Shown piece after piece: positions 30,857 through 42,789 of a stretch of DNA of 64,000 nucleotides; within the stretch, counting starts at the first letter, position 1; each line of letters begins with the position of its first letter. Where the stretch lies: positions 434,001 through 498,000 of the forward strand of contig JAEHOE010000088.1 in the NCBI GenBank assembly GCA_016858145.1. The letters are read 5' to 3'. The notes beneath the pieces are model-generated. The model was not told where the DNA came from. It saw nothing but the letters and a program-made list of their open reading frames with translations, and ran no database searches. The stretch is from Edaphochlamys debaryana. Taxonomy: Eukaryota; Chlorophyta; Chlorophyceae; Chlamydomonadales. The position numbers were made by a program, and so were the translations under genes.

Positions 30857-33800
30857 TCAATCAAGCAGAGCCCTCATAAACAGAAAATACCGCACATATA
30901 TCAAAAACATGGGCTGAGTCATGAATGCGCAATGGGACTTGAGCAAAGCCAGCCTTGCGTTTCGCTGCTCAGCAAGTTGTGAGTTTAGTTGTGACAGCTC
31001 CGGGTAAGCCGCTATGTTGTATGCCCCGCAGCAACCGCTGTGTCCCGCGAAATGCAGCTTATCTATGAGGAATAACGAGCTACGTGCCCAACGCGGCTGG
31101 CGGTTGAGGAAGTATGCGTGACCGTGGCAGTTATTGTCGTACACTATGATCTTTGGGCAACGTGGAAACCGAGTGTACAAAACTTCAAAAAGCGCCTGGG
31201 GCGACTCAGCCGAACGCATCATGTGAAACCCCAGGCACGCGCCACACTTCAAACAGTGAAGCACAAAGAGCCCAGGCGTCAACTTCTTAGCATCGTACTT
31301 ATACTTTGTGCATCGAGCACTGCCAGTAGATTGGCTCTTAAAGTCAGCCAGGTACCGCCCCAGCCTGCGCACCCTTGGCATGGAGGGGTAAAAGAAGCCA
31401 GTGCGCAGAAACTCCGCATCTGGGCCCAGCAACTCCAGGTCAGGCCCCGCGTCTGTGAAGAGGGGTCAAGGAGAAGGACAGTTTCATTGGAGGTGCCAGG
31501 TAGACAGCCAAAGCCGCCCCGTGCCCCTGCTCCTCACTCATCCTACCGGACAGCGCAGGGTCCTGGTGGGCCTGCGCATCACGCGCAGCCCTGTCCTTTG
31601 TAGCTTTGCCGTAGGCGGCAGGGTTGGCAGCGTCATATGCGGCCCGAGCAAGCTCCAGCAACTTGCTGAGTAGGGCCATGGCTCTTGGGTGCAAGAAGCC
31701 ACTCGAGCCGCCAGAGCCGCGGCTACCGCGGCATGCAGTCTCCTCCATCACAAAGCTGCTCAGCAAAGGCGCTTCGTTCTGTGGGGATGGAGGGAAAGGG
31801 CCTCTCATTAGGAGCAGGTTTACCACTGGGAGATGGAAAGATTCAGGCAACATCCTCACCGCCAGCTGAAGGAGCTCTGCTGGCCCAGGTAAGGGCTGCT
31901 CTGGCTGCAACGCTCGCTCAAGCCACGTGTGGACGGCGAATGGGATGAAAGCGCACACTGGGCTTTCAGAAGCAATGGCGCGCAAGAGCTGTCGCACACC
32001 AGCTGGCGCGTCGATGCATACCCCGTCCACCGTGGTCGACTTGAAGTCGGACTGCAGCACAAGGGCGTGAGGGTGGGGAAGGGGCGGAAGCCGTTGGCCA
32101 AGACTTCGCCTTCGTAAGACAGTGATAATCAATGTCTGAGCCCTCCTCTCCTAGCTAAGCTGCCGCTCCCTCCCTCCATCGCCCTCCAACCCTGCCCACC
32201 AGGTACTGGCGGAGCCCAGCCTGCGTGTCCAGTGCCATCCAGAAGCGCTCATACTCATCCGTGGAGATCCTGACAGACTCCGACTCGCACAACTTCTTGA
32301 GTGTTGATCGGAGAGCAGGGACGGCAAGCAAAGAGCGGCCACTGTGCAACGAGCCCGCCCGAGCTTCCTCGCTGGGGCTGGGCCCCCACGGCTTCACCAG
32401 GTGGCTCTGCGTGTCAAACGCTGTCATTAGGCCAACCCCCGATGAACGGATCATGCTTGAACGCACCCACCTTCTCCTTCTTCATCCCAACCATGATGCC
32501 GTCAGCAATCACGGCATCACACTGTCCGCCAGGGCAACTGCACGTGAAGGCCGGCGTGTAGTCGAGGTCCTGCAAGGCGATGTAATTGAGCCAAGCAGCC
32601 TGGAAGCTGTGGGGACGAAAGCGGTGGGGACGAAAGAAAAGGTTGAGTCTGCGCACAGGCCCCAACATTGTCAGTGGACAATGAAGCAGGCTTACACAGC
32701 GCGCTTGTTGGCGTAGTACAGCTCCTCTGGGGACCCAGGCGCAAGCAGGCCACGCGACACGTACGACTTCACCACGGCCACCCAGAGTGAGTAGAACGGA
32801 ACTCGGGTGGTTGCGAGCTGGATGCTATACCTGCGGGCCACAGCAACAAAGGACTGAATGGACTCAGATTGAGAGGCGTGGGGGCTCGGGTCCCGGCGAC
32901 GGGCCCAGGCGACGGGCCCAGGCGACGGGCCCAGGGCTGGGTGGGCTCCAGGGGTCGCTAGAGGCTTCCATGCTTACCATTGAAGCAGTTCATGGCTGAA
33001 CAGGTCCGTGTCGTTGAGGTTGAGTATCCCCATCTCGCCGCCGTCGAAGTGCAATCGTCCTGTGCAGTTGGGCGTCTTGCACCTCAGGTGGGAAACCTCC
33101 ACTTCACGAAACCAAGACATGCCGTAGACGGTGCAGTTTGAGCGGTGGCGCGATGCCCCTTCCCAAGGGGCCTTGCACTTGTCGCAGGCCTGGCCAGGTT
33201 TTGGTTGCGGGAGGAGCTCGCAGGACAACGACGAGTGCTCTGGGTAAACACGCTGGACACCACGATGCACAAGCCCATCGAGAATGCGTGCCTGGGGGAG
33301 GTAGCGTGGACGAAGCGCGGTAGGGGTAAGAATCCGAGCAAGCGCTTGACGCGGCAGGGTGGTGAGGCTGCCCGACCCACCCCGACACGAACCGTAGGCC
33401 CAAGCGCACCCTGCTTTTGGCAGTGACTCTCAGTTTCCCGTCCTCGTCCAAGAAGCTGCTGATAAGTTTGTCGAGTTCAGCAATGCTGTCATCATCTGGA
33501 GAGCCGTCGGCAGCATCCATAGGCACGCCGGCATGGCCTGCGAGCCCGCAGGCGGTATGCTGACGTACGTGTCGGCACGCCTTGCCTGCGGAGCATGCCG
33601 TACAGCGGAAGATGCCGCTGCGCTGATAGACAACAGCTGCGTCGGTGGAGAGAGGATCTCCAGCAACCCATACGCAGCGCATGTGGTCATCCGCCCCTGG
33701 GAAAGACAGCTCGTGCCGTGGTGGGGGAGGCCCGGCCTGGAAGTCCCGCGCGGGCGGGTGCAGCTCCTCGAAAGACCTTCGGCGCCAGCCGCACCAGACC

Positions 33801-35416
33801 TGCGAAGCCAAAATCAGTGAGATTAGTCCATTAGTCCAGTACCCAACCGTGAGGCCACAAACAATTGTTCACACCTGGAGCGCCCGGGCGTGCACGCATG
33901 CGTGCATTGCTTCTTCGAGCACGGCAGCTCGAGGCCACCCAGGCAGCGAATCGCGGTCAAAAAGCCGTGCTTTCGAGGAACAGGAGCTCTCGCAAGTGCA
34001 CCAAGAGAGCACATGCCAGCTGTTGCAGGGGAGGATGAAAGCCCCGCTGGACATTCCTTCGGCTAGCACGGAACAGTGCAGGAGGCTGCCTGTATCCGTT
34101 TCTTGCTCACCCCTGCCGCGGTGGCCAGGTTGGCGGCGGCAGCCAAGCCAGTGGGCAGGCCAGCTTCCGCCTGGCTGCCGTCAGACCTGCTGCCTCCACC
34201 GCCAGCCCCATTGTTACCGCTGCCAGGACCCTCGCGAGTGCTGCCGCTGGCGGTGAGCCCTGCGTTGTCCACCCGCTTCAGGACACCCTTGAAGAGGGTG
34301 ATTAGCCGCCGTATGGGGGGGCATGTCTTGCACGCCTCCGTGTAGACCGCCACGACCCCATCTGCCTCCAGCTCTGCATGCAAGCAGCAGGGCACAGTCT
34401 GCAATGTCATAGAGGTCGGGAAAGGGGCTACATTGGCGGAAGCTCTATCCGCAAAGCCTGCCCCCTCGACCCCTGCCCCCTCGACCCCTTCCATTGGACG
34501 CACCTTCGCCAACCACGGGCGGTATCGTGGACCCGATCGCCTGGCAGAGCAAGCCCACCAGAGCCTCGTACACCTTGGTGTCGCCGTTGCCGTTGTTAAG
34601 GGCTTTGAGCTCGTCCAGCGTCATGGTTTGCATCAGCTCTTTGACCGCCGCTGGCATGAAAGCGGGCGTCATGGGGTTTTCCTTGCCCTTGGAGCTGGGC
34701 CCACTGCGGCGATAAGCCACCCGTCGTGACGTCACGCAGGCGACGCCAATGCGCCCCTTCCCAGTTTCGGGATGCGTCTCAATGATCTTCTTGATATATT
34801 TTCTGATCAACCCCATATACCGGTAAATTTGGCGATCGGCGGCTATCTGGGCCTTCTTGATGGCCTCGACGCCCTCAGGCCCCCCGCTGCCGCTGCCTCC
34901 AGGCGGAGGTTGGGAGCCGTCCTCAGGGCAGGCGGCGTCGCCAGCACGGTCGCCACTGCCGTCATCGGCGCCGCTGCCGGGAGCGGCGCCTGCACCATCC
35001 GCGTTGGTACCGTCCCCGCCACCTCCGCCCTCAGCTGCTTCCCCGCCCGCAGCGGCCGCACCACCCGCATCGGTGTGGGCAGCAGCCTCGACGCCGCTGG
35101 TAGCGTTGACGCCAGTAGCGGCTTCTACTTTAGCTAGCGCCTTGGCCTTTAGGGCGACATGGAGGAGTCTGTCAGCTTTCTTTGCCATGGCTTGGCGCAG
35201 GAGCTGCGTGTCTGTGGAAGTCTGCTCCTTCATTGTCTCCACGGCCTCCAGGGCGTCTCGGAAGTGATCAGCCACTTGCTGAACTTTGCGGGCAAGCGAG
35301 GTGTCGGCATTCTGTGCGGCATCCTCAACCTCCGTTTCCAGGTCGTCCATGTCGGCGTCATCGCTGCTGGAGCAACTTTCAGCTTCATAGCTCGAATCAT
35401 CGCCCGAAGCTGACAT
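30857..35416 (-). CDS. KDZ (Zisupton-type) transposase with SWIM-like finger and Cys clusters
   Basis: DDE transposase of the Kyakuja-Dileera-Zisupton superfamily. Exons read leftward: 35416-34504 (acidic/Ser start, coiled region, KAQIAADRQIYRYMGLIRKY); 34397-34111; about 34024-33873; 33799 to about 33411 with the SWIM-like finger CTACSAGKACRH; about 33290-32984 with HLRCKTPNCTGRLHFDGG; about 32830-32698; about 32605-32472 with CSCPGGQCDAVIADG; about 32420-32201; about 32060-31548; and 31454-30857. The last exon holds VYDNNCHGHAYFLNR, HFAGHSGCCGAYN and LNSQLAEQRN. I infer the catalytic triad as Asp in IADG, Asp in VYDNN and Glu in LAEQRN. All exons are free of stops and frameshifts, so the copy may be recent and functional. 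The stop lies within the 97-bp segment that is also copied in the satellite array. Exon 1 starts at the only plausible upstream ATG. Confidence 0.82.
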
Positions 35417-35468
35417 TGTAGTCAGGGCCTCTTGGGCCGTGCCATCGCCAGTTACGCCAGAGTGTGTT

Positions 35469-38400
35469 TGGCCGGGCTAGCTGGGAGATGCAGTATAGCC
35501 TACGGTAATATGCCTTGAGTTGTCAGGGGGCATGTGGTGTGGGACCTGTGGGTACGCAGCGGCGTTCGGGTACACTCGAGTGCATGGGCATGGGCGGGTC
35601 TGTGCCTCAACCGAAGGGCTGGCCGACTGGTGCAAGAAACGTTTGGCGTGTTGAGCACATATAGGCAATGCACTCTTGCTCCGTTCTGGGCGCAAGCTGT
35701 CCAAGTCCGGGGGGATGCGTCCTCCAGACGACAGTTTGACCGCAATAGCAGCGACGCTGTCGCGTTAGAGTCGCTGCCAGGCTAGCACTCTACATGCTGC
35801 TGGTGCCAGCGCTTGCTGCACCTTGCGCACTGCCAGGAGTCGAGCACCGCTGCAGCACGATGATTCTTGCTCGCGGGGGTGCAGACGCCCTTGTAGCCGC
35901 ACTATCCTTCGCCCTCGTGTGTGCATAGCAGCGTCGTCGGCTAGGGGCTCGCGCCCCGGCAGGCCCGCAGAAGTCAAACCGCATCCCAGCGCAGTGCGCA
36001 CACCAGCCGACCGCCGCTGCGCTTGATTGCAGCCCCGTATCGACCTGGGAGCATTCATGATGGCTTGTTGGGTGCTTAGCGGGCTGTCTTGCGGGTTAAG
36101 CGGCTTTCGCACGTTTGGGACCATATTATGGTTCCCCGCGTGCGAGAGACGCTTCCGCACGCCCCGGACCGGATCACCGGCCCCAACCCCGCGAGACCCG
36201 TCGGAGCCCCCGCTCACGCGTGTTTCTCATTGTAGTTGCTGCTATTGCGTAAGCAATTGACTACCTTTCTTGTCTACAATTGTGAAAGCCGTTTACTGTT
36301 TGCGGTTGCCGTTGGGGACTGTTGGGTGGCCACGGCGCTTTCCAGCCGTGTAGGGCCGTGTATGTGCGCCTTTGGATTGCACCTTGCTTTGGCTTCTGTG
36401 TGTGCCTGTGTTTGCCCCCGCCCGCCGCTGCCTGCCTGCCTGTGTCTGGCCCTGCCCACCGGCGTGAGCGCACTGCCGCCCTGTCCCCGCCTGCTAAGCC
36501 AACTGCGTGAGCTGTTACGCACGTCTGCCCCCTTGAGGGGCACGTGCCGCCCCTATGCGTGTTACAGAGGGGCTCATGCGAACACACCGCCATTCATGAT
36601 TTATTTTACATCCTCTTCCTGTTGCGAACAAACCACAGATAGGTGCGTTTCCTAACTGGGCACATGCTCCGCCGCACTCCTCTCAATCTGCTGGCCGCGG
36701 CACAGCGTTGCTTCGCAAGGCTGCGGGGGCGGCTGTGGCGAGCCCTGGTGCCGCCCCCACTGCCATCAACATGACCTCGGCCCTCAGCTGGATGCTGTGC
36801 TCAGGGGTTACTGTTGTGTTGTATGTGTTGTTGTTACACGGACAAGGGCATCAGCCGTGAACTCCCATACGGGCCGTGGGCCAAAGGGTCACTTCAGTCA
36901 CATCTCCAGCAGAGGCGATTGGGTCATGGAGGCGACGGGTCATGGAGCCGACGGGACGACTAGCCCTCTTTGCTGGAGGTCTCAGGGTAGGAGCTGCGGC
37001 TGGGCGGCCGCCGGTCGGCCGGAGGCACACGGTCCTGTCTTGCCAGGAGTCGCCGGAGCGGCCAACTGCGCTCGCTCAAAGCTTACACGGGCGCCGCCCG
37101 ACACACCGCCTGGCCACTCTCCATAGAACGGCAGCCTGCCACTCCGCAAGGTCCGTCACCTACAATTACAGTCCGGACACGTGGACAGCAATACCCGCTG
37201 CACCTCGTCAGCGCCTACTAGCAGCACAGCAGTACAAAGAAATGGTCGGAACGTTAACAAGCCGAGTGTGCATTTGTCACCAGGCCGCGAAAAGCAACAC
37301 CACACAGCTCTCCCCATGTCCTGAAACACGAGGACGCCGTCCCCGGCCGGGGCACGCGCAGCGCTACCTTGCGTAATCAGCACACGTCCACACCTCACTA
37401 CCCGTAGCAACGTAAAGTACAAGCTGACAAAGGGTCGACACATCGACTGCGTCCTCACCCAGCCGTAGGGCTAAGCCACTACACCATGCAACCCGCAATG
37501 TAAGAAGACGAGGATGCCGTACGCCCGTACACGGGGCACGCACAACCCTGATAGGCACGCCCGGCACGCAATCGCACGTTGCATCAGCTACACGAGAGCG
37601 CACACTACAGCACGTATCGAAGGTAAGAAAGACAGCGGGAATAATGGGCCCCAGCGCCCAGACACTACACACTACCAGGGGTCATCCACGCATGCAAGAC
37701 CACAGCCCGCATCGAAAGAGGCTCGACACTGGCTGCACTGTCACTGTCCCTTACCCCACAGGCTTAACCTTCAAGCTCGTAACACCACTGCACCTAGCCA
37801 TGTCAAAGGCGCCCATCTCATCGTCGGCATCCCTACTCTTGAACTGCACATCAAGGACATCATACAGCGGCCCTGGCACGTCTCTCTGTCTCATCCAGGC
37901 CGGACCTTTATCAATCGCCTGCGCGCGGTGAAGGTGTGATGCGCAGACGCTATACACCTGTATTACTTTGATTTCTCTCCTGATACTTTTCACTTCACAC
38001 TTCGATCCACCCGAATGTAATCGTCTACAATCGAACATGACTTCGCCACTCTGTCCGTCATCAACCCGTCACCCTGACCGGTCACCCACCCTCAGTCCGG
38101 CCACTCTCAGTCCGTCATCATTGCCCGCGTTGTACATCCCGTCAAATGGACCCTACTAGCATGCCAGTCAAGCCCTTGCTGTCAGCAGCCGCACCCCACC
38201 CCACCCCACGCCACTTGTAGCCCCAACATCCAGACGCCCCGTCCGTCCCCGTCCACACTTGGCGGGGAAACCCGCCAGCCCAAACCAACCGCCCTCGGGT
38301 CAGCCAAACCAGGACAGCACATCACCCACCTGGGTCCCCCCGGTCGCTCCATGACACCACCACTCACCCCTCTCCCGCTGTGCGGTCGCACAACGGCTGC

Positions 38401-38875
38401 ACGCTCCAGCCTCGGGGCCCAGGCTCCGACCCACACTCCAGCCCTCTCGCCCCGATACGGTGCAGTTCCTCCAGGCCTTCCGTCCCACCGCTGTCCCCGG
38501 TGCAGCCCTCCTTGCCGGTTGTGCGGTCGCACAATGGCTGCACGCTCCACACTCCGGCCCTCTGACCCAAGGCCACTGCGGCGCCGCTGCCTCGCGCTCA
38601 GAGGACTCAGGCGCTCGACGACACCGCCAGGAGTGACGATGGCTGCACGCTCCAGACCCCGGCCCGACCCAGCCTTCGCCGTCGGTTCACTCACAGGTCA
38701 GAGAACTCATGTGCCCGGGGCCACCACCCCTGTAGCGTGCTTGCGCTGGGCGGATGCTGTCCTCGGAGACGTGTCGTCCGCAGGCCCCACCGTCAGGCGC
38801 TCGAGGCTGCAGCCCTCTACAGAAGCGGGGCTTGGGCCCGCCCCTGCCCCCGGCTCCCTTCCTCCCGCTCAGGGC
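35469..38875. other. 3.4 kb gene-poor interval
   Basis: No gene was recognised. At 37480-37400 (minus) a TGGTGTAGTGG A-box-like string is followed by a poor B-box, hinting at a tRNA-derived repeat. At 37330 and 37510 two related segments, each with a GAGGAYGCCGT core followed by GGGGCACGC, look like diverged repeat copies. TGTGCGGTCGCACAAYGGC occurs at 38379 and 38519 (140 bp apart), with a partial third copy at 38638. The 5' UTRs and promoters here are unknown. Confidence 0.4.
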
Positions 38876-41800
38876 TCAAGCGCCCGGGGGCACCGCCAGG
38901 GGTGTGCCCGCGGGGACCCACAGCGGCGCAGCGCCCTGCGCCCAGGCCTTTGCGACCCCCGCCGCCGCCCCCGAGGGCATCAGCACGATCACCTCCTCCG
39001 GGGAAGGCCCGGCGGGGCGGCCCCTGGGGCTGGGTTTGGTGGGCAGACGAGGGGAGGGTGAGACACGTCACCATCATGGTTTGTGCGGCATTGGCTGAAC
39101 CCGTCGGGCTGCCCCTAAGGATGCCAACAGGACCTTGCCTTTCTCAAGGACCTCATTACCAAGGCCAAAGAGGCTTGTGTGCAGGTTGGTGACAACAACC
39201 CTCACCGCCCCCCCCCCCTCCTCACCTGCCGGCCGTGCCGCCGCCCACATACATCGCCCCGCTCGGCTCCCGCCCCGCCTTGGCGCCGGACGTAGCCGCC
39301 GGGCCCCCCGTCACCGTCACCGCCGGCACCGGGCGCCCACCAGGGGCGCGGGCCGGCGGCGGCGGCACGACCGCCCGCCACCGCGCCGCCGCGTCTGGGT
39401 CCGCGCCGCCGCCGGCCCGGCCGGCCGCCGCCAGCGCCACCCCTAGCTGCACCACCTCCGCTGCCTTGACGCCGTGAGGCAGCACCACCCGCACACACGC
39501 TGCTCCGCCATCGATATATCCCGGGCTAGAGCGGCTGGGGCTGGGGTCGCGACTGCCGGCGGAGGCCAGAGGCGGGCTGGCGGGCGGCGACGGCGTCGCG
39601 GCGGCGGCGCCTGGTGACGTCAGCGTCGCCAGGAGCGCCGCCACGCCGCCGGCTGTGAGTGCGGAGGGGTCGCACTTGCCGCAGTCGACCTGCGGTCGTG
39701 TCAAGGGGCACAAAGGACATTGCAGAATGGCCAGGGCTCAGGCATATCGGTGCCAACCTTCAGGCTCCATGCACCCCCACGAAACATGAGAAGCACATGA
39801 GAAGCACATTAGCACCTTTGTCCAAAACCACTGTTCCGATGCCGATAAACGCCCAAGCCGCATGCTGTCCAACCGCCTCCAACCATGCGGGCTTATCCTT
39901 TCCCACTCAGGCATGAACCCACGCACCTTCCTCAGCACCCGGCAGTGCGCCGCCAGGGCCGCCAGCGCCCCATCCCCCATGGAGCGAGTGAGCTGCGGGG
40001 GGGCGGCGGGGAGGGGCAGGGCACAGGGGTCACCGTGAAGGCCGGCCTTTTGACTACGAAGGCACCAAGGTGTGGGGGGGATCTATGCCTTGGCCCCTGA
40101 CGCGTTCCCACCTCCTGCGCTGCTCCTGCCCGCCCGCGTGCCCCAGGTTTCCTGCCACACCCCTTGCAATCCCTTGCGGCGCAGTGCACTGCGGCCCCCA
40201 GCCGCCGCCGCAGAGCCACAGAGCCCCGCACCGTCACCACACCCTGCTCCTCAACCCCTCCCCGTACCCCTCCCGAAGCCCGACCCACATGACGGCCCCC
40301 TGCGGCACCGCCCTCCTCGTCGAGTCCCTACCCCAGCCCCTCCCGAACCCCGACCCTCCTTGCAGCTTCCCGCTCCCACCTCCCCCACACACCTTGACCT
40401 CCCGCAGCGCTCCCCCGCTGTGCTGCGCCAGGGCCTCCGCCGATGCATCCGTGACGCGGCGCAGCTTGCCGGACAGGGACACGTCGGTCAGGGAGGAGGA
40501 GGCCTGCGGGGAGAGGGCATTGCATTGAGAAGGGATGCGTGGGCAGGGAACCGGACTTGGATTATGAGGTTTAAACCGTCGGGTGCAGGGCGTCAGCTGC
40601 AGCGGCACAGCGCCCCTCGCGTCACCCCTCCAGGCTCTAGAGGGCAACTTGGGTCTCCTGCTGTGAGCGCACCAAGGATAGCCCTCCACCCTAAGGCAAG
40701 CTACCCGTACACTATCCAGCCGCACCTGGAAGAGCACCACTGTGCCATAGTCCGTGATCAGCTCATGGTAGCCCCCTGCGGACGCAGGCAGCAGAAACAG
40801 GGCGGAGGGTCCGTCCCAAATCAAGAGCCCGAGCTAAGAAAGCAATGTTCAAGCCCCAGGGTCCAAGCGGGCCAACCCGGGCCCCGATCCGGGGCCCAGC
40901 CGGGCCCAGCCGCCGGGCCCCCCTGGGCCCACACGCACCTAGCGCCAGGCTGGTGAGGCTGCGGCAGTGCGAGGCGATGGCGTAGAGGGAGCGGTCCGTG
41001 ATGGCCCCGCAGTTGGCCAGGGAGATGCGGGCCAGGCGGGGGCAGCGCTCGGCCAGGGCCAGCATGCCGGCATCGGTGAAGAACTGGGGGGGGGGGGAGG
41101 AGGGGGAGGGTGAGGAGGAGGAGGACGAGGAGGAGGATGGTGAGGAGGGTGAGGAGGAGAGGTAGGAGGACGAGAGAGCGGGCTGGAGAGCAGCGGTGCC
41201 GGTGAAGGAGATGCGCTGTTAACAGGATGACAACAGGACACGTGTTTCTTGACGGCTGGCTTGTGAGCCCTCCGTCTGCCACCCTCCAGCCTCTCAAACC
41301 AGTCCCACCTCCTGCCCTTCCCCGCCCTATACCCCACCACCCGTCCCCTGAACACAAGCACCACGCCTCACCTCGCTGGGCAGGCTGTAGCGCGTGAAGT
41401 GCACCTCCAGACTGCTCAGCAGCGGGCAGTGCTGTGCCACAGCGGTCGCGAACTCGTCGGTCATTCCGCCGAGGCATGATGTGGCCTCGTGGAGGGCGAG
41501 GTGTTGCAGGGATGGGAGGCAGGCCGCGAGGCGCAGCGCCGCGGGGCCGGACGTGTATGGCACGACCTGTGTGCAACGCAGCCCCGTGCTGAAGCGCCGC
41601 GCGCTGGTAGCGTCGCAGGCGGTGCGCTCCTGGTGCCTGTGTGGAGACAGAGGAGACATGGCGGGAAGGGTCGGCATGCCGGGAGATAGTTCCTGCAACA
41701 GCCCGGGACTCGTCTAATATAAAGAACGGTGGATAGAAGGCATCTTCTTAATGCTACCGAGCAGCGTCTGTCCTCGAAGGCGGTCTTCCGGGGGAGCGCC

Positions 41801-42129
41801 CCATGCCGCGAGTCAAAGAACCCTTGCTGCGGGCCTCACCTCTGGCTCGTGATGGTGCAAATGGCGCCCTTTGCGCGCTCGATGTAGCGGCGGCAGACCT
41901 CTGCGTTTCCGGCGAGGTCCACCGCGCGGGCAGGATGGGACGCCGAAGCCGATTGAAGCCGCTTGCAGGTCGCGGCGACACGCTCGCGACTCTGGATGTC
42001 TAGAAGTACAAGGACGCGTTCCAGGAGGGAGTCATGGAGGCGGCACAGCGGCGGCAGCGAGGCCGTCGCCTCAACTCCGGCACTGGTCTCGGAAGCCCTT
42101 GGCCCTGCTGTCTCTGTAAGCGCGCTCAT
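38876..42129 (-). CDS. F-box/leucine-rich-repeat protein
   Basis: Likely SCF-type substrate adaptor. Exon 1 (42129-41840) encodes an F-box, LHDSLLERVLVLLDIQSRER + VAATCKRLQ. Then come exons 41636-41372 (LACLPSLQHLALHEA, AQHCPLLSSLEVHF), 41084-40939 (AERCPRLARISLANCGAITD, ASHCRSLTSLALG), about 40780-40727, 40503-40392 (SSSLTDVSLSGKLRRVTDAS), about 39995-39927 (MGDGALAALAAHCRVLRK), 39690-39227 and 39024-38876. The 'L..C..L..L.L..c..itd' spacing is the cysteine-containing LRR type found with F-boxes (FBXL). The last two exons are not LRR; they are Ala/Pro-rich and end VIVLMPSGAAAGVAKAW. Their phases fit (AG|G), but the C-terminal part is unassigned. The start ATG at 42129 is the only one before the F-box. 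The gene is divergent from the GT92 gene. Confidence 0.8.
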
Positions 42130-42789
42130 GTTGCGATGTATGTGGCCTTCCCTACACCGTGTTGTTTTATGCGGACGGCGGGACAGCTAGCAGAAGGCGA
42201 CCAGCCACAGGTCGCACGCAGGTCGTTCGGCCCTGATTAATGCGCTACCACTCCCACCGGCAAATGTGTGCCCGCAAGCGCGAGTAACCTGCTCGCGAGC
42301 GTGTGAGCGCCTCTTGATATCAGACAACCGCGTCACAAACGGCAACCGATTGTGACGCGTTTAGGTCTGCGTGGTGCTGGCCAAACGAACTGGGCCAAGC
42401 AGTCGCATACAGCAACAAGTATTGTTCGCGACCACAGAGAGCCCTCGGAGCACACGGGCGACGCGGTGGTCCCGCGGGTCGCGCTTGCTCGGCGCGCTCT
42501 GCCGGCAGGCGAGTTGACAGCTCTTACCGCCACACCGGCAGCGAGCGCAAAGCAAGTAGAGGGGGCAAACCAGGGCGGGGTAGCTTGCGGCTGCTGAGGG
42601 ACCCGGGGGAGTGTGGGGAGCAGCTGGGGGTTGGCGGGGCTCACCGAGCGTGCCGGGCGGGTTTCGCGGGTGGGCGCGATCTGCCAGCACTACTGGCCAC
42701 GGCGTTCCATTGCCCCACATGTAACTCCACGCACGCTGATTCAGATTACAGTCTCTGCTCTGCGCAGCTCAGCTCTGCCTCTCGCATGG
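42130..42789. promoter_or_regulatory. Shared upstream region of divergent genes with a 10-bp inverted repeat
   Basis: This 660-bp gap lies between two genes transcribed outward. At 42329-42359 the sequence reads CGCGTCACAA, an 11-base spacer, then TTGTGACGCG. These are perfect inverted arms, each holding a TGACG (bZIP/CRE-type) core. Placement midway between the two starts fits a bidirectional control element, though that function is inferred. Confidence 0.5.

Larger units (their letters stand above)
28329..30925. repeat. Higher-order repeat (about 1.32 kb, then 1.18 kb) containing transposase 3' ends
   Basis: The block starting GTGAGTGTTAACCCGGATGC occurs at about 28330, 29650 and 30829. 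The first 97 bp of each copy (minus strand) is the last ~22 codons, stop and 3' flank of the KDZ transposase. In the third copy these codons belong to the intact gene. Then follows about 840 bp of spacer and a run of 63-bp units. Copy 2 lacks about 83 bp present in copy 1 around 28913-28995. Confidence 0.9.
20496..35468. mobile_element. Candidate 15 kb Zisupton-type (KDZ) DNA transposon carrying a Ulp1 protease
   Basis: It encloses a Ulp1-type protease gene (+) and a KDZ transposase gene with a SWIM-like finger (-), pointing toward each other across a minisatellite block. Zisupton elements are defined in the literature as zinc-finger/SUMO-protease transposons, so this combination is expected of that group. 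The ends match as inverted repeats. AACACACTCTG begins at 20496 and its complement ends at 35468, and further in both ends have GGCACGG then AAGAGG at similar spacing (about 45 bp, imperfect). GCTAGC lies just outside the left end and 7 bp outside the right end, so a target-site duplication is unproven. Fish Zisupton is described as one large coding sequence; here the two activities are separate convergent genes. Boundaries are inferred by eye. Confidence 0.6.

Noticed and set aside
20488..35482. GCTAGC as the target-site duplication of the large transposon
   Set aside because: It abuts the left end but is 7 bp away from the right end, and it is only six bases and palindromic; not strong enough to call.
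37395..37490. Second tRNA-derived SINE
   Set aside because: An A-box-like TGGTGTAGTGG is seen, but the B-box is poor and no second copy of the whole unit was found.
39100..39200. Extra minus-strand exon of the F-box/LRR gene (GNEVLEKGKVLLASL)
   Set aside because: No good acceptor; the flanking exons join in phase without it.
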